From NCBI GenBank assembly GCA_036971615.1, contig JAYKKR010000053.1, forward strand, positions 90,099 through 154,098: a DNA stretch of 64,000 nucleotides, written 5' to 3'. The notes below the pieces were generated by a model. The model was given only the letters and a program-made list of their open reading frames with translations. It had not been told where the DNA came from and made no database searches. This document shows positions 11,913 through 22,640 of this stretch, in pieces. Made by a program: the position numbers and the translations under genes. Source of the DNA: Amyloporia xantha (lineage: Eukaryota > Basidiomycota > Agaricomycetes > Polyporales > Adustoporiaceae). The stretch's first letter is position 1. Each line of letters opens with the position of its first letter.

Positions 11913-11936
11913 AAGATCTGAGATTGTCTTTCTCTC
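11913..11936 (+). repeat. GAGATCT box, copy 3
   Basis: Reads AAGATCTGAGATTGTC-TTTCTCTC. It lies 489 bp upstream of the TATA box of unit C, close to the 430-440 bp spacing seen for units A and E. Confidence 0.6.
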
Positions 11937-12401
11937 TCATCCTGTGGCGCGCTGCCGGAGAACGCTTTCCTGGCCATACTCTGTTACGGGCCTGTTTGGA
12001 GCTCAAATCATAACCAATATTCTGTCTCGAATTCTTCAATTTATCTGCAACGCCCATCGAAGATATGACTGTCTCATGCTGTTTTGTCTTATTCGTCTGC
12101 CAGCCCATCGAGCAAGTTCTGAGTAACAAGTGTCCTGAGTCGCGGCACTTGTCGGCGCGATCTTTGTATTTTCAGAATGAACATGCTCTCTAAAAATGCT
12201 GCACCTGACCTACAAGCGTTCTGAAATATCAGCCGGAAAACCGGCATTCTAACCGCTTTGACTGAACTAATGCAGCCGACGACGTGGCTTCAGCTCACTG
12301 CTCGCCCCGTTTCAGCTATTTTAGGCAGGCATTGTTCGTGCGGTGACCCTGTTGATGACACGTGCCCAAGCAACCACAGCTCAAGCGGGGCCTCTCAGAA
12401 G

Positions 12402-13086
12402 TATAAAAGGCTTGTCTCATGCAGCTGAGACGATCATCCCGCTTCGCGTTCCCCCTCCTACTGATTACGAAGGCTCAACTACCTCTATGCTTTTGATATT
12501 TCATACCAATTGGCAACATGAAGCCCTCGCCAGCTTCAGCTTTCTGATTCAATCGTCAAACCTCCCGCAAGGTGTACTCATCGTCAGACTTATAGCCGTT
12601 GCTCGCGACTATAGCGTGACGGTTGACATGGACCGAGCCACAGAATGGCCAGGTACCTCCTTCCACGTTTCTGTGTTCGCATTTTCTGAATTGCGCTGTG
12701 CCAGTCTCTCCACTTGCACCCACCAATATCGCTGTGCGAGATGGCCGCAACGGGAGTGCCACACTCCCGTTCCTATCCGATGTGGTGATGGCGATGATAG
12801 CGGTACGGGGGGCTCACAGGGCCTTGAGGTGGGTATCTCCTTCTATCCACTACTAAATACCAAATACTGATGGATTATGCATACATCTAGGACCCCTGTC
12901 TATACGCGGGATGTCCATGCGCCGGGGCGACCAAATCCGGCGGTAACTCGGCATATGCACGATCTCTCAGTGGAAGGAATCCTGTGGTCTAGACTGACCG
13001 ACAATGTCGTCCAGAATTGTTAGACATCCTGTATCATTAGCCATTCGCCTCATGGTAGTTAGTATGTCCTGTACCACATCTCCATA
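12402..13086 (+). repeat. Repeated unit C, frame broken
   Basis: TATAAAAG starts at 12402. The 5' box TTTCTGATTCAATCGTCA is at 12541-12558 and the 3' box TGTACCACATCTCCATA at 13070-13086. Compared with unit D, the leader before the box (GAAGCC-CTCGC) has lost one C, so the nearby ATG at about 12519 is out of frame with the LSDSIVKPPA reading. I take this as a pseudogenised copy. It is the shortest unit (529 bp between boxes). Confidence 0.6.
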
Positions 13087-15306
13087 CTTCTCATTGACAG
13101 TCTCATAATACAAATTAATTGTTTGCCTGGTCTCAATCTCGACTGATTGTCATCTTGTCTAACCTCCACGACGATTCAATCTGTCTGCTTATGATTCTAT
13201 TCTGATTTGAAAAACGGATGTCTTGCCGTCAAACATTGCGGCTATATCACTATCTCGGACTAACGAGAACATATTCCAGAGATATTCTAGACGGCGTCAT
13301 ACGGCACGAGGGTTTCATATCAAATTACCGTATAAATTGTATTCATCTCGCGCCTTATTATATGAACTGAAGACTGAACACAAGCGCTCGAGGTGCATGT
13401 CGCGGCATCAGTGCAGACGTTGCGATTAGAACGCTAGCTGTAGACTGGTTACAGCTCGGAATAAAAGATAAATGAAATTATGAGCGAGCTCGATATGTCT
13501 CTTGTATACCCTCAATTCATACACGAGCGTACGAGAGGTTACAAGGTACGTTCAATGTTCGCAAGTCCAGGGATTCGAGTCGCGTCTTTCATATGCCGAA
13601 ACGGGCCACGACATATGGCCGAGGCACTCGGCTGAAAAGAACGTCTACGCGTGTTGACTATGTGACAGAACTGGCCCAGCGACCAGACGCGGAGTACTTC
13701 CAGCTCAGTTTCTTGACAGGAAATGTAGGCCCTATGCTGAAGACTGAGCATGTCAGTGGACGAAGACATGAAGGATCTATGTGACGAGAACTTCTCATGG
13801 GTGGGCAGAGACATTTCAGGCTGAGGATGGTCGTAAGGACATATGGCTGTGTTGGAAGATATATTACGGCTGAATCCCGCATTTTACGAAGGATTAAAGG
13901 AAAGGCAATCCATAAGATGAAATGAGCGATGGGTTTGAGCGGCAGCCCTATGCTGTATGGGCTTACTGGGATGATGATTTACCCAAGCTATAGACTTCAG
14001 TTTGTCCAACGAGGATGAGAAATATGCTGAGGAACGGCCCTTTTAGTACCAGCTGATCATGTATTCTCGTACCTCGGTCAGCTACATTTCAGCGCTGCCC
14101 ACAGCAGGATATCTACTGGTAAAGTTCCGTAAGATCTTTTTGCTACCGCACAGTGCTTGTTTTTCTCCAGCACAAACCCTATTCTATATTCGACGTCGCA
14201 AAGATATCCAAGGGATTTTGCGACTGCGAAGCGTCTGAGCCCACACGAGATACACGAAGGTAAAGGAGTCAGAGCGGATAGGCTGTGTTGGCAAAGGGAG
14301 ATCCTGTTAGTCCGAGCATTAGAGAGTACACAACATTGTCTGTCGGCCGCCTAGCATGAACGTGCAGTTTGTGTCAACAAGAGACTATGCGTGCCAAAAA
14401 GTATTATGAGAACCAAGGATTACAGGAGCAGAGAAAGAACAGGAGTGGATATCGTAGAGCACGCAGCAGCAAGAAGGAGAGGTATCTGTCGAATGAAAAC
14501 CGTAGAGTCCGACTAACCGAGACTATTCTTAGTGTCATGTATACCGCTGATAGTGGTAGTTGTGGGCCTTTGGACGAGTGACGATGCAGAAAACGTAAGT
14601 CCACAGCCTGTTACCGGGAGATTGCTTGAGACTTAGCGTGTAGAATTTATGACGGGTATAGAGTCTTGGCTTGTAAGCACAGACAACTCGAGTAGAATGT
14701 GTCTTGGGTTAATTGCAGCTTGTGCATCGCACAACAAGAGAGGCCAAGCGTCGAAGCCTGTCAAAGCGGTGACCTGGCACGTGGCCTGTGGCCCGATGCA
14801 AGATCGGGATCTTCTTCCGTTTGGTGGCGCTTGCCCAATTTCAAAATGCTACCTGTGCTGCGACCATTGTTGTAGTCTGCTTGGTCTTTGTTCGTCTCAC
14901 TCGCCATAGACGAATCAGGCGGTCATTAATCTCACGTTTAATGCTGTTGCTTTGTCTTGTCTGGCTTCGTAATCTGGCGCCCTTTGTTTAAGTGCTCAAT
15001 TGCAGTTCTCAGTGCGCTCCATAAGCCCTCAGAAAGACATTCGTCTTGATGGAAACTTACGAAATAAATGGATTTAATTCTTTGTGAGCAGTAATTGATC
15101 TCGGCACTGACAGCAGTTTCCTCGTGGCAACTTGCACTAAGACCTCCTGTGGTGCGAACAATGGTAGTGCTTGAGCCGATACCATCCGTGCTTGAACGAT
15201 TGGTTAAAGCTCTCAGTGGCCCATCTTAATCAGTGCTTTGATCGGACGTGGCCCTCGCTTTGATGGCAAGCGACGAGGGCCACCATAGAACTACACTCTC
15301 GCGAGG
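13087..15306. other. Intergenic between units C and D
   Basis: More than 2 kb of AT-rich DNA with only short frames on both strands. I see no splice-supported gene, repeat or RNA gene in it. Confidence 0.45.
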
Positions 15307-16198
15307 TATAAAGCCTCGTCTTGCGCAGCGAATATGAGCATCCCCCACCCCTCACACATTCTGTGGCGTAAACCAGCCCAAGCTCTCCTCTCAATAAAAT
15401 CAACTCCACTTCATACTTGCATAGTCATTTCCTATGCTCGAAGCCCCTCGCAAACTTCGACTTTCTGATTCAATCGTCACCAGACCGGGATATGCTTCGT
15501 GAAGTATGTATTTATCTTTCACTTGCATCTTATTTTTTATTTGTTGACTTTTACATCTTAAGTGTCGCATCTTGCCTCATCGCCGTGGCGAATTCCTGGA
15601 GGCGGCGTAGCTGCATGCAGGCGGAGAGCTTACCCACCGCCGGCGGAGAGCTTACCCATCGCCGGCGGAGAGCTTACCCATGGACATTTTCGCCCCAACC
15701 ATGCGGTGTTCATCCCAGCCACCTCCAGCTCTTCCTCTGCATACTCGCCGGAATGCTTTCACCGGGGATTGTGTAGTGTAGTAGGGCTAGCGATTTTTTC
15801 TTCCGGAATCAGATTCAAGTGGCATGTTCGGCGAACAATGGGTCAAACTGTTCCACCCTCAAGAACGCATCAGACGTACGAGGACCTCGTTCATCCGAAT
15901 TTATAAGGCACTTTGCCTTCCACTTGCAATACATGAACCTGTGCAGGTATGGCTTCATTTACGTGTAACCTGATCATGTGTATTCAATCTCTTTCTGCCT
16001 GACAGACCACTTTGCGAGCAGAGCGGGAACCTGTCCAGTACAGAAGTCGATGCATGCATAACGGAGAACCTGTGACAGCATATCGGTCATTATTGCTGAT
16101 CTCGCTTCATTGCTCATCGTGCTCGCGTTACATGTGTCGATAGCTTGTCTTCCTTCCATGTAGCCTATTCTCCCAGTGTCTTGTACCACATCTCCATA
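15307..16198 (+). repeat. Repeated unit D (TATA - 5' box - 3' box)
   Basis: TATAAAGC starts at 15307, the 5' box is at 15462-15479 and the 3' box at 16182-16198. An ATG at 15434 opens MLEAPRKLRLSDSIVTRPGYAS before a TGA. A GTGAAG or GTATGT donor lies at that stop, so a second exon may follow. The unit also contains a 22-bp tandem repeat at 15620-15685. Confidence 0.6.
15620..15685 (+). repeat. Tandem 22-bp repeat, three copies
   Basis: The unit GGCGGAGAGCTTACCCAYCG plus CC occurs three times in direct succession, with one variable base and a diverging last copy. The period is not a multiple of three, so it would shift any reading frame that crosses it. Confidence 0.8.
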
Positions 16199-16694
16199 TT
16201 AGGCACATCGTGCTTCCGACTGCCAACTTCCATCGTTTCAATGATGTTCTTTTGCGGCATGATACATGAAATAATATCTTTCTCACACCCCTTCACGTCG
16301 GTGGCGTATGGTAAGCGTAACGGTCGTGCTCACGTGTTTTGCAAGACCGATTGTCGGCCAGCCTCAACGGCATGAGGGGTGGTCAGGACCCCAGAAAGCC
16401 CAACCTCATAATATCACCGCGCGAAGTAACAATAGGCGCCAAGGAGTCAAGTCACATACATGGACTTGTGCGCACTGGGGCTTTAATGTCTAAGTGAAAC
16501 TAACGTTAAAAATCCATTTTGAGGCATATTAGCTTATTGTAACTCAAATATCAGGCGCCGTGTTCGTGCACTTCATGTACTTCATGTCATGCACCACATT
16601 CCACATCGTTCTAGCGTTCCAGTGTTCTAGCGGCGGCGCGATGTCTAGTATAGTAGTATAAATATAAAGCAACAAATACTACTTTTCCTCGCTA
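16199..16694. other. Intergenic downstream of the integrase gene
   Basis: Lies between the 3' box of unit D and the stop codon of the minus-strand integrase. AT-rich; no gene seen. It should contain the integrase 3' UTR. Confidence 0.4.
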
Positions 16695-18627
16695 TCACCA
16701 GAGCTCATCCAAATGCTCGTCGTCACTGAAGTCAACTTCATACTCAGCAATGTCAATCTCGTCAATCTCCTCCATTTCATCGTCTCCCCCTGGCCTGTTT
16801 TGTATATCGCCGTTTGCATTCGTGATTCCAGCATGATCTACGTTGTGAAACTGGTTAGTACAAGCAGCACTTTATTATACAATGGCATACCATTGGCTTG
16901 AACTTGAACGAAGTCATGCACAATATCTTCTCTAATAATAAGAGGTGGGATTCCATTGACACCGAACGCGCAAGGCGCTTGATTGACTAGGAGGGGCATG
17001 CCTTGGTTCTCGCCCGCTTCTGGGGCTTCTGCTAATGCAGCTAAAACCACAGGTACTTGGGCGTCTTCTCCGTGATTGATCCCCTGTTGACAAGATGCAA
17101 GCAGCGTATTATACACATCCCAGAATGTCGTGAAGGTAATCATAGGCTGCCCGAGCATTGTGTAGTGGCCAACGACAAATTGCTCAAAAACCGGATTCAC
17201 CAGCTGAAATACTGGATGGTCAGAGGGCGCCCAGTCCGCCTCTGCAGCGGTCAAGACCTCAGGTGGTACTTCGATCTATGCAACATTTTGTGAGTATTTA
17301 CACGCATGTACATCACTCTTGCTACCCTGCTCACCTTGAAATCCTGAGCATTAAATCGTTCGGGCTTTTCAAAAATTAAATCTGGAATCCCGTGAGGCAA
17401 AATCTTGTGTCGGTCAGCGCGCCGAGCATTACTGTTGTGACGATACACATATCGGTCCACTTCAGCCTGAATAAACGGTATTGCTATCCATAAAAACACC
17501 ATTCTGAAGGTACATACGATATCAATGAGTTATTTTGAAACACTAAGTATTCACTGACCTTTGTAATGTATTCACTGGGTCGTACCAACCCATGGTCAGA
17601 CCTTGTTCCAATAGATCTTCGAATCCGGGTGCCCATCGTGCTCGAAATTGTGACCATGCAATCTCAGGCTTGATATTGCTGTGACCGCGCATCCAGTGAT
17701 GTTGAAGCGTCCCTTCCAGTGTAGCATCGAGCCTCTGACGAATACAGGTCTGTGCGTTCGCTATACCAAAGTTTTCTGATCCAAGATCACTCTGGGTAAG
17801 CAGGGGGATGCCTATTAACCAATTAGCGAGTGTTAATTAGGAGTCAATATACCAATGGAGTCTCATACCACCAACACGGCGTATGGTGTTAAAATATTCG
17901 CGGGACACCATGCGAGGATTGGAGTTTGTCCACCATACTTTCAGCCATAACACTTTGCCGCTAAACACCTCTATACCGATGTGGAAGTACAGGCCGAATC
18001 GTTTCCACTTGTCGTGTTGGTCCACCGCCCAGATATGATTGACACCTGCTGCATAAAAGCGTTTGCGCTTAAAGCGTCTGCCTGTGCGAGCAATAACTGC
18101 CTCTCGTTCAGTCAAATTTAGGTAATCCAATATCAATTTCCTGGATATACGTTAGCGTGGACGACAGGGGGTCTCTGATGCACTCATACCTGGGAACTTT
18201 CATGTCATACTCATGCCTTAACAGATTTCGTAGCTCTGGTGCACCAATATTGGGAAACCTTTGTCGCAGCGTCATTATCGGCTCTTCAATGCTGTCGAAG
18301 CTATGGCCTTGTTGGCGAGTTCCTAACAATCCCCACATATTGCAGTATGCTTTGAATTTGGTGAGCCTGAGTCCGTGTTATGTGAGCTAGGATTATTTCG
18401 TATCTACTATGGCGCACGGCAAACGTACCCAAGACCATATTGCTCTGTATCATAATGATCCTTTAGATTCTCTAGAATGTCCTTCCGAGCCATGCCCATT
18501 TGATAATACTTCCGTGCATGCTCCTCTAACATCTCTGGAGGAGCTGTCTCCGAGAGGCGAGGTGAGTACACAAATCATGAATGGCCCTAAGTGAAGGCTT
18601 ACGATTTGGCTTCCACTGATTCGGCAT
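16695..18627 (-). CDS. Integrase core-domain (DDE) protein, fungal type
   Basis: This is a multi-exon minus-strand gene. Exon 1 is 18627-18603 (MPNQWKPN), exon 2 is 18543-18429 (PPPEMLEEHARKYYQMGM...KDHYDTEQYGLG, a helix-turn-helix-like N-terminal domain), and further exons run to a TGA at 16695. The integrase core has GVNHIWAVDQHDKWKRFG (first Asp), LLTQSDLGSENFGIANAQ (second Asp) and a Glu in GHSNIKPEIAW, so all three acidic residues are present. Downstream are RADRHKILPHGIPDLIFEKPE and APSDHPVFQ, typical of Agaricomycete integrases. The C-terminus is strongly acidic (EEIDEIDIAEYEVDFSDDEHLDEL). It probably derives from a mobile element, but I see no terminal repeats around it. Confidence 0.7.
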
Positions 18628-18985
18628 TGCAAAGACCACAGGAAAGCATAGGAGAATAGCGACAATGCAAACAATTGCGGTCAGCACATAGCTGAAAGCC
18701 ATGATTCGGAAACAGTTCTCTTGGTGTACGTCGCGTTGCAGTTGAATATGTTCAGGGTCACATAATCTCGTCTATAATCAAGGCCATGTGTTCAAGCACA
18801 ATGCTTGGTCAGCTATGTCTCGTTCACTTTCACTCAGTTCTTGTTCAACAACACGCTCAACCGAATTGAATAAAACTGTAGTACGGTAAGTCATATGTAT
18901 ATAGTGCTTGCTATCGCTATCGTAGTAGTACTATTGTATCTGATCTGTATTGTACGTCTCGATCGCCCATCCCTATCATCACCAT

Positions 18986-21900
18986 TCATCCATTGACTTG
19001 CGAAAATGCAGGGAGATTGAAATATCTACAAAATTCATTGCATTCATGATTTGCGGTGAAACCATGAAACCCATCTGACACGTTTCCTGCTGCGAATAGG
19101 TTTCCAAGACGCCTAGCACTTTGTCAGTCATGCGAACGGCAACGAGATGAATATCAACGTACGGGTCGGTGATGAGTTGAGGGTCTGTCAATAACACACC
19201 AGCACCTTCGTACCAATTTAAGTCAGTGAGCAATGACTCCGTCTATATTAGACAATGATTAGTACCTTGGAAGTCAGATGTGAACGCATTCATTCCTGTT
19301 TTGAGCAGCTGAACATGTTGGGCAAATGCGAGAAAGCGTGCACGCTCGAAGGCAGGCGTTGGCAAAAAATGATTTGGTTCTGGTGAGGAATTATGAATGT
19401 ATTTGACGAATGGGCCTTCTGTCTCTGCATCAATCATCTCCTCGATAAGAAATACCTTGTCTTTTGCTTCGCCCTTGCAAATGGCCATCATGAAGCGTAC
19501 AAAGCGCAGCTCAGGAATGGATGGATGAGGAACAGGTTTGGCTCGATGATTCTTCATTCCACGTTCTTCGATTAAGGCCGTCTCTCGATCCATAAAATGA
19601 TAGACCATATCGAGGAGAGAAGTGGCCCACTGGAGACATAAGCATTCCGGCCAGATATCCTCGGCCTCACTTATTCCTCCTGACCGCAATAGAGCTCCGG
19701 TGTTCTTGTTTCTGCGAAAGACCTGCTTCACACAAACTTCTTCCATAGTGAACGGACGAAGCGTCTTATCTCCATCGAGATGAATGGTGCCTCGATGAGC
19801 GGTCTTGAATGAGCCCGGAGCTCCAATGAACTCGTTGAGAACTAGAGTTAAGGCCCCAGTGTAGCGAGGGAGGTTGGTGATCACTGTGTGAGGGTTGTCA
19901 AGGAGTTGGTGAATATCTTGTGCGGGAAAATCATAGAATTCGGTGTTTGGGAAGACTTTGGTGTTAACTGAAAACCATTGAAGGTGTCAGCAGTCGGTAG
20001 CAGAGCTAATAGCGGAAGGCAGTGAGAATCATACATAGAGTTCGGAATTCGGTCTGTCTGGGTTGCCTCTGGGCCTCCAACGCTTCAGCAAATCGAGAAC
20101 GAGTCGGTGATACAAAGGTACCCTGCGGGATAGCACGTTTGGTGGTCATCGGTGGTGTGGCGGGTAGAGGGCCTGCCGATTGAATCTCTGAGGCAGACGT
20201 CTGGAACATGTAATACACAAGTATATATGTTTGAGTGTGTCGTATATAATCACTTATGTGGGTTTCAATCTGACTGACCTCGCTAACGGACGATGACTTG
20301 GCCCTTGGGCGTTTACTGCCACGAGGGCCTTCGCTGTTGGTGCAGTCTATTTGGCTGCTACCGCTTGCATGAAACAAGTGATTCTGTGAAATTGAAATGA
20401 TTGAGATTGATACCCCCGAGGCTGCTGGATGGCTCAGACACACCTCGTGCGCGTTCATATGACTGCCCCACACTGATGTCTGCGGCTCACTGTCACTCGG
20501 CTCGAAGAGGTTATATGACGCCTGCCGTTCCATCAGTGTCAGGATTTCGAATAGTGCTGAAGTCAAACTGAGAGCGATGAACTTACCTTCTTCGAATGCT
20601 GATGATCCGCATGTGACACTTTCACTGCCATCACCGCTACAGCCTTCGCCTTCGCTTTTGGTCCACTAACCAATTCAATGGAGTCGCTGTCATGGTCACC
20701 GAGCGGCTCATTGCCATTGCCGGCCTGAGTACTGTCGCCGTCGTCGAGTGTGGACTGGAAAGTCGAAGTCTGAGCGTTCTGAATCAGCATCCGCATCCAA
20801 CGAGTGTAAGTAGCAATGCCAGTCAATGCGGCAAGCTCAGAATTGGGGCATACCTGACGGCCTTTGCCTTTGTCTTTGTATGCCACACGCTCGGCTGTGA
20901 CAGTGTTGTTATCTTCAGCACTGTAGTCCAAGTCATCGTAAGAACCCCCATTTTGATGACGCCCAAGTCCCTCTTCATAATCATCATCTTGTAAGAGAAT
21001 GGCCAAAGTGATCTCCTGAGGTACAAAGCGGGACACTGCGCTACGCCCAGCCTTCCTCAGGCAGAGATCGTAGATCGCATTGATATCCGGACCGCCTACA
21101 CGAGGCATAATGGCTGCAAACGCTTTCGGCTGGCGAAGGGTGGTCCGGGCTATCGGAACGTGATAGTTGAATGACCATGCAGCCCATTTCACCTGTAGCA
21201 GGTCGTAACAAAGCTTGTGAAGATCTGCCGCACCAATGTGCGCATCAACGTCCGACCGCCCTTCGATGATTGTCTAACAATTATTGTTAAATATGATTCA
21301 CAGCGGCGAACGATTATAACAACAACGAACCCCAATCATCTTGATTGTTGTCTTTCCAGGCTGAAGATGTCCCATGAAGCATTTGATGGACAAAAGCTCC
21401 ATCGGAATAGCACTCCCAGAAGCTCCTCGAGGCTTCGGAATCATCATATGGGGAGCACTTCTGTGCGGGACAGGATGATTCGGAAAGCTAGATGGCTGAC
21501 GCCCAGGTGGAAACGGGGGCGGTGGCATATATGCATTAGGGAGGTGTGGAATGGCGTAGCCAGGCATTTGTGGTGTTCTTGACCCATATGATGGTCCCGG
21601 CACATGAACCAATGGGCCCGTACTTGGTCCCGAGAATGGAGTAGCGTTAGCATACCATCCATGACTTGGAGTACTATCGCCACTGCTTCCTACCGCTTGA
21701 ACGCGGGCTAGTCCTGACCATAAAGGTAAAGACGATCTCATTAGATCGAATCGTCCGACACCAGGACGCAAGTCATACCTTGTCCTCGTTGGGCAGCAGA
21801 AACATTCTGGTGAACAGCCGCGCTGAAGATAGAGCTTGGCCCGTGTGATGACTGCCCATTGGACAGCGGGATATGTTCAGATCTGCTGTGGAGCTCTGGA

Positions 21901-22169
21901 ATAAAGGAAATCATGAGTCTTCAACCGCTCCCAGCGCCCAGTGAGGTCAATCAAGAAGCACCTTGAGTGATCCTAACGGTTGTGGGCTTATTCCTCAATA
22001 TGTCGGTACACATTGCACAGAAATATGCAAACTCCGCTTGCCCCTTAGCTTGCGCTCCCCGTCGTTTTATGCAGTGCCATTTTGTTTCATTCTTGTGATA
22101 TGCATGATTACAGCGTGGGCAAACCTGTCGACCATGGTGATCGGTCACGGATGCCTCTATAGCATCCAT
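18986..22169 (-). CDS. Alpha-type protein kinase with N-terminal cysteine cluster
   Basis: Exon 1 (22169-21962) encodes CPRCNHAYHKNETKWHC...YFCAMCTDIL, a zinc-binding-like cluster. It is followed by a Gln/Ser linker, a Pro-rich linker (PGYAIPHLPNAYMPPPPFPPG) and a basic, acidic-patch region. The alpha-kinase domain starts near 19.9 kb: GTIHLDGDK, VCVKQVF (catalytic Lys), LIEEMID, FLAFAQHVQ, TSDFQG, then GVLLTDPQLITDP. A 46-nt intron after ITDP leads to ARRLGNLFAAGNVSDGF, then NHECNEFCRYF, the HxCNxFC zinc motif. Reading on without this splice gives a false frame that lacks the motif. All key elements look intact. Exon borders in the middle are approximate. Confidence 0.7.
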
Positions 22170-22640
22170 TGACCAGAAACCTGTCTAGGGCAGCCCGACG
22201 CGTAAGAATTGGAGCAAATTAAGCAGATTAAGCAATAGAAGACGAGAGGATGGGAAGGGGGGCGCATGACAGCATGACACAACACGTCGGCACTATCTTC
22301 TGGTACTGTATAGGATTACAAATAATTTGGGTGAATTTAATCCAACTTGATCGACATGATTACTGTGAAATACCTTAGGTGCCACATCGGACAGGACAGG
22401 ACTCTATACAAAATGCAAACAAATAAGTGACCAATTACGATTTACTATGAATTATAAAAACTGACCTTCAGTAACATCAGAAATGTAGTTCCTGTATTTC
22501 GGACTTCTACTGCTACATCTTTCTGCGTACCGAGCATGGCGTTCAGTATGACACTTACCAATTCTGGAAATGGACAACTCAATTGTCACATGTCCGCCCA
22601 CCTGCCCCCCTGCTGCCTCAAGTGTGGCTGAGATATTCCA
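22170..22640. other. Intergenic between alpha-kinase and unknown gene
   Basis: AT-rich spacer between the alpha-kinase start and the proposed stop of the next minus-strand gene. No gene seen. Confidence 0.35.

Larger units (their letters stand above)
11020..12401. other. Intergenic with tandem GAGATCT boxes
   Basis: No supported gene. It holds GAGATCT box copies 2 and 3 inside an imperfect direct duplication of about 180 bp (roughly 11705-11820 and 11885-12000). In both halves the box is followed by TGTGGCGCGCT and GAACGCT. Confidence 0.45.

Noticed and set aside
18986..19150. Alpha-kinase apparently lacking its zinc-binding HxCNxFC motif
   Set aside because: A GTACGT...GACAAAG intron after ITDP shifts to a frame with GNLFAAGNVSDGF and NHECNEFCRYF, so the motif is present.
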